Source: Devosia sp. 66-22
GTDB lineage: Bacteria > Pseudomonadota > Alphaproteobacteria > Rhizobiales > Devosiaceae
Length of the DNA stretch: 64,000 bases
Assembly: GCA_001899065.1 (NCBI GenBank)
Contig: MKUZ01000017.1
Location: forward strand, 1-64,000
Direction: 5' to 3'
Every line of letters begins with the position of its first letter. The first letter of the stretch is position 1. Shown piece after piece: positions 61,359 through 64,000 of this stretch. The notes under the pieces are model-generated. The model did no database searches. It had not been told where the DNA came from and saw only the letters and a list, made by a program, of their open reading frames with translations. A program made the translations under genes and the position numbers.

Positions 61359-61387
61359 GCCGGGTTCCCCAGGACCCGGCTTTTTTT
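61359..61387 (+). terminator. Rho-independent terminator
   Basis: GCCGGGTTCC pairs with GGACCCGGC (one bulged T) and is followed by seven T residues. It lies between the DUF1127 gene and the convergent ialB gene, so it ends plus-strand transcription. Confidence 0.88.
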
Positions 61388-61438
61388 AGTGCTTAGCCGG
61401 CGGTGCTCTTCGACCACCGTTGCAGTGGGAGGCGAGGC

Positions 61439-61945
61439 CTACGGCAGGTTGGCGAAGCCGTCCTTGAAGCCGTCGAGGGAGACGGGGATGCCGATGCCTT
61501 CCTCGGGGGTCTTGAACACCACGAAGATGGCGGTGGAGCCCTCGGAAAGCTGCTTGATCAGGGCGTCGTCCATCACGACTTCGGCCACGCAGCCATTGGG
61601 CAGGCAGCGCACGAAGGCGACGCGGCCCATGTCGGTACCGTCGATATTGAGGCCGAGGCCGTTGGGCAGCAGTACGCCCAGCGGGGCGAGGACACGCAGC
61701 AGCCGCGCCTGGCGGTCGGCGGTCTTGAGCACGATCACCGAGAGCCCGACATTGGGCTGATCCTCGGCCGTCACGTTCTGGATGATGGCGCACTGCTCAA
61801 AGCTCGCCCCCGGCGGGGTGTCGCAGCTCATCTGCCAGTCGCCATACTGGGCCTTCACCACCCCCTGCGCGGTGGCGGGGAGGGGGAGGGCAAGCAGGCT
61901 CAGGCCGAGCAGGACCGCCGTCGCGCGGTTCAGGATCCGGGACAT
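61439..61945 (-). CDS. Invasion-associated locus B (IalB) family protein
   Basis: A 168-residue periplasmic protein with a signal peptide (LLGLSLLALPLPATAQG). The mature part has WQMSCDTPPG, CAIIQNVTAEDQPNVGLSVI and RVAFVRCLPNGCVAEVVMDD, the IalB pattern with conserved Cys pairs. The name comes from Bartonella, but the family is widespread in free-living relatives and its role is unclear. ATG 61945 is used; a TTG is adjacent. Confidence 0.9.
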   Translation of the reverse strand: MSRILNRATAVLLGLSLLALPLPATAQGVVKAQYGDWQMSCDTPPGASFEQCAIIQNVTAEDQPNVGLSVIVLKTADRQARLLRVLAPLGVLLPNGLGLNIDGTDMGRVAFVRCLPNGCVAEVVMDDALIKQLSEGSTAIFVVFKTPEEGIGIPVSLDGFKDGFANLP

Positions 61946-62271
61946 CAATTGCGGTGGTCTCCCTGCCGTCGGACCGCCGGTCCGGCAGCCGAAGTCTAGT
62001 TATCTGCCGCCTTGCGGGCTGGCAATGTCAAAGCCGCATGAAAGGCCGAGAATCGCGGCAGCGCTGAGGCGCAATCGGGCGGCACTTTGGGCGCATTTTG
62101 ACGCACGAATCGGCCATGTGGCGGAATTGCGTTGCCCGGACCGATGTGGTTTAGGGATGAACGAATTCAAGCGCTCCGAGGTTGAGTCGGGGCGGCGTAA
62201 GCTATGCCGCACAATTCGCCCTCAACTTCAGTCCGCTGAAACCGGATGAACGGGATCTCAAGGGGGTATTT
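61946..62271. other. Intergenic region upstream of coxB
   Basis: A 326-bp gene-free stretch. A dyad CGGACC-GCC-GGTCCG (61970-61984) lies close to the ialB start. Further on is the coxB promoter region with the ribosome site AGGGGGT before GTG 62272. Frames crossing it have no resemblance to known proteins. Confidence 0.6.
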
Positions 62272-63180
62272 GTGGCCGGTAAGTTTCTCCGCTCCATCGG
62301 GGTCGCGTTGAGCGCAGCGTTTGCGCCCACGCTGGCCCGCGCGGCCGAAGGCCAGCCGTCTCCCGGCGAGATCGGCATGCAGGACTCGGTGACGCCCATC
62401 GCGGATTCGATCCACGTCTTCCACAACGGCATCCTGCTGTGGACCGCGGTGCTGATTTCGCTCCTCGTGCTGGCGCTGCTGATCGTTGTCATCGTGCGCT
62501 TCAACGCGCGCTCGAACCCGACCCCCGCCAAGTTCTCGCACAACACGCTGGTCGAGGTGATCTGGACGGCGCTGCCGGTGATCATCCTCGTGGTGATCGC
62601 CATTCCGTCCTTTGCCGTGCTCACCGACCAGATGACGATGCCCGACGGGCAGCGGAAATATCTGGGCTCCAACATCTTCTCGTTCGGCTCGGTCGATGTG
62701 CCGGCGCCGGCCGTCACCGTGAAGGTGACCGGCTCGCAGTGGTACTGGACCTATGAATATGTCGACCAGCAGAAGAGCTTCGACTCGACCCTGCTCGACG
62801 AGGCGACCCGCCTCGCGCAGACGCCGGTGCAGCCACGCCTGCTGGCGGTCGACAACATGCTGGTCGTGCCGGTGAATGCCACGGTGCGCGTGCAGGTGAC
62901 TGCCGCCGACGTGATCCACGCCTTCGCCGTCCCCAGCTTCGGCATCATCACCGACGCCGTGCCGGGCCGCCTCAACGAGACCTGGTTCAATTCGCGCAAG
63001 GAAGGCGTCTTCTACGGCCAGTGCCGCGAACTGTGCGGCAAGGACCACGCCTTCATGCCCATCGCCGTCCGTGTCGTCTCCGCCGAGGCGTACGCGGCCT
63101 GGATGGCGGCCTTCCAGGCCGGTTCGATCGCCGACGCCAACGCAACCCTGCCGCCGCTCTCGGCGGCACCCGCCGCGTAA
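62272..63180 (+). CDS. coxB: Cytochrome c oxidase subunit II
   Basis: A 302-residue aa3-oxidase subunit carrying the CuA centre. It has a signal peptide (SIGVALSAAFAPTLARA), two membrane helices (LLWTAVLISLLVLALLIVVI and VIWTALPVIILVVIAIPSFA) and the periplasmic cupredoxin domain with DVIHAFAVPSFG (first His ligand) and GQCRELCGKDHAFMPI (CuA Cys pair, His and Met). GTG 62272 is chosen because the signal peptide begins there. coxA follows after 36 bp. Confidence 0.93.
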   Translation: MAGKFLRSIGVALSAAFAPTLARAAEGQPSPGEIGMQDSVTPIADSIHVFHNGILLWTAVLISLLVLALLIVVIVRFNARSNPTPAKFSHNTLVEVIWTALPVIILVVIAIPSFAVLTDQMTMPDGQRKYLGSNIFSFGSVDVPAPAVTVKVTGSQWYWTYEYVDQQKSFDSTLLDEATRLAQTPVQPRLLAVDNMLVVPVNATVRVQVTAADVIHAFAVPSFGIITDAVPGRLNETWFNSRKEGVFYGQCRELCGKDHAFMPIAVRVVSAEAYAAWMAAFQAGSIADANATLPPLSAAPAA

Positions 63181-63216
63181 GCGCCGGTCGCATAGATATC
63201 AGAGGGAACGCCGACA

Positions 63217-64000
63217 ATGGCTGATACTCACGCTCTCCAGGCCCACGACGCTCATGGCGACCACGCGCATGACGGCCACGGCCATGTCACCGGGTGGCGG
63301 CGCTACCTGTTCTCCACCAACCACAAGGACATCGGCACGCTGTACCTGGTGTTCGCCCTGATCTCGGGCGTCATCGGCACGCTGCTCTCGGGCGTCATGC
63401 GCCTCGAGCTGCAGGAGCCGGGCATCCAGATCTTCCACGGCCTCGCCTCGATGGTCTACGGCTACGGTGCCGGGGACGCGGCTGCCGCGCTCGACGCCGG
63501 CAAGCACATGTTCAACGTGTTCACCACGGCGCACGCGCTCATCATGATCTTCTTCATGGTGATGCCCGCCCTGATCGGCGGCTTCGCCAACTGGTTCGTG
63601 CCGCTGATGATCGGCGCGCCGGACATGGCGTTCCCGCGCATGAACAACATCTCGTTCTGGCTGCTGCCGCCGGCGCTGCTGCTGCTCATCATGTCGATGT
63701 TCTTCGAAGGTCCCGCGGGCGCCCATGGCGTCGGCGGCGGCTGGACCATCTACCCGCCGTTCTCGACCTCGGGCCAGCCCGGCCCGGCGATGGACTTCGC
63801 CATCCTCTCGCTCCACATCGCCGGCGCGAGCTCGATCCTGGGCGCCATCAACTTCATCACCACCATCTTCAACATGCGCGCCCCGGGCATGACGCTGCAC
63901 AAGATGCCGCTGTTCCCCTGGTCCGTGCTGGTGACGGCGTTCCTGCTGCTGCTGTCGCTGCCGGTGCTCGCGGGCGGCATCACCATGCTGCTGACCGACC
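63217..64000 (+). CDS. coxA: Cytochrome c oxidase subunit I, partial
   Basis: The first 261 residues of coxA; the frame has no stop and leaves the window. ATG 63217 starts a His-rich N-terminus ([19 protein letters not shown]), then [20 protein letters not shown], the conserved subunit I start. The low-spin haem a ligand His is in [20 protein letters not shown], and [20 protein letters not shown] follows. The His-rich tail is longer than usual and could bind copper or metal during assembly. coxB lies 36 bp upstream. Confidence 0.95.
   Translation, partial: MADTHALQAHDAHGDHAHDGHGHVTGWRRYLFSTNHKDIGTLYLVFALISGVIGTLLSGVMRLELQEPGIQIFHGLASMVYGYGAGDAAAALDAGKHMFNVFTTAHALIMIFFMVMPALIGGFANWFVPLMIGAPDMAFPRMNNISFWLLPPALLLLIMSMFFEGPAGAHGVGGGWTIYPPFSTSGQPGPAMDFAILSLHIAGASSILGAINFITTIFNMRAPGMTLHKMPLFPWSVLVTAFLLLLSLPVLAGGITMLLTD

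Overview
The window reads as the chromosome of a GC-rich alphaproteobacterium of the Hyphomicrobiales, possibly Devosia-like; this is inferred from gene content, not proven. Pointers are the hisS-hisZ-hisG cluster with a short-form HisG, groESL behind a CIRCE operator, xseA followed by a DUF2093 gene, a DUF4170 gene, DUF1127-type small proteins, an IalB-family protein and a TadG-like protein with a von Willebrand domain.

Positions 1 to about 13.4 kb are accessory DNA. From 11,062 down to 1 the minus strand carries a prophage or phage-derived island: tyrosine integrase, AlpA-like excisionase/regulator, HNH-like zinc protein, PC4-like ssDNA-binding protein, a replication-initiation-like protein, a ribbon-helix-helix regulator, two large virion/DNA-ejection-like proteins, small phage-associated proteins and, at the far end, a two-gene module with a Panacea-domain antitoxin and a small candidate toxin. 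Four CTGATA boxes phased in 10-bp pairs lie between the integrase start and a 43-bp sequence that looks like the 3' end of a tRNA gene (attachment site). A second, degraded copy of that site lies 2.1 kb further on. Between the copies are a broken tailspike/pectate-lyase-like gene and an intact membrane O-acyltransferase, which looks like the remains of a second element with a surface-modification (lysogenic conversion) module.

From 13.4 kb on the genes are core chromosome. In order: TadG/VWA protein, L,D-transpeptidase, 3-methyladenine glycosylase with two short-chain dehydrogenases; hisS-hisZ-hisG; a glycosyltransferase and a TSUP transporter; groESL (CIRCE-controlled); a glycosyltransferase-GtrA fusion; a Fis-type regulator; a degenerate EAL protein; HAD hydrolase-ribF-ileS-lspA; a lipoprotein; a pseudouridine synthase with a long basic repeat tail, and rsmD; an LCAT-like lipase fused to TPRs; mutL; a membrane alpha/beta hydrolase; tadA; patatin; purD; xseA-DUF2093; a lipid-A-disaccharide-synthase-like protein; a cysQ-like/DUF4170/DUF374 operon; ubiA; rsmE; gshA; a DrrAB-type ABC exporter divergent from a MarR gene that is translationally coupled to an enolase-superfamily dehydratase; a LysR gene divergent from a DUF1127 gene; ialB; coxB and the start of coxA, cut by the window edge.

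The housekeeping part handles histidine synthesis, translation and RNA modification, protein folding, envelope lipids, glutathione, DNA repair and respiration. The least explained parts are the Panacea toxin-antitoxin pair, the tandem att-bounded segment with its duplicated translation start, the phased repeats beside the integrase, and a few fused or decorated proteins (TadG with internal repeats, LCAT-TPR, degenerate EAL).
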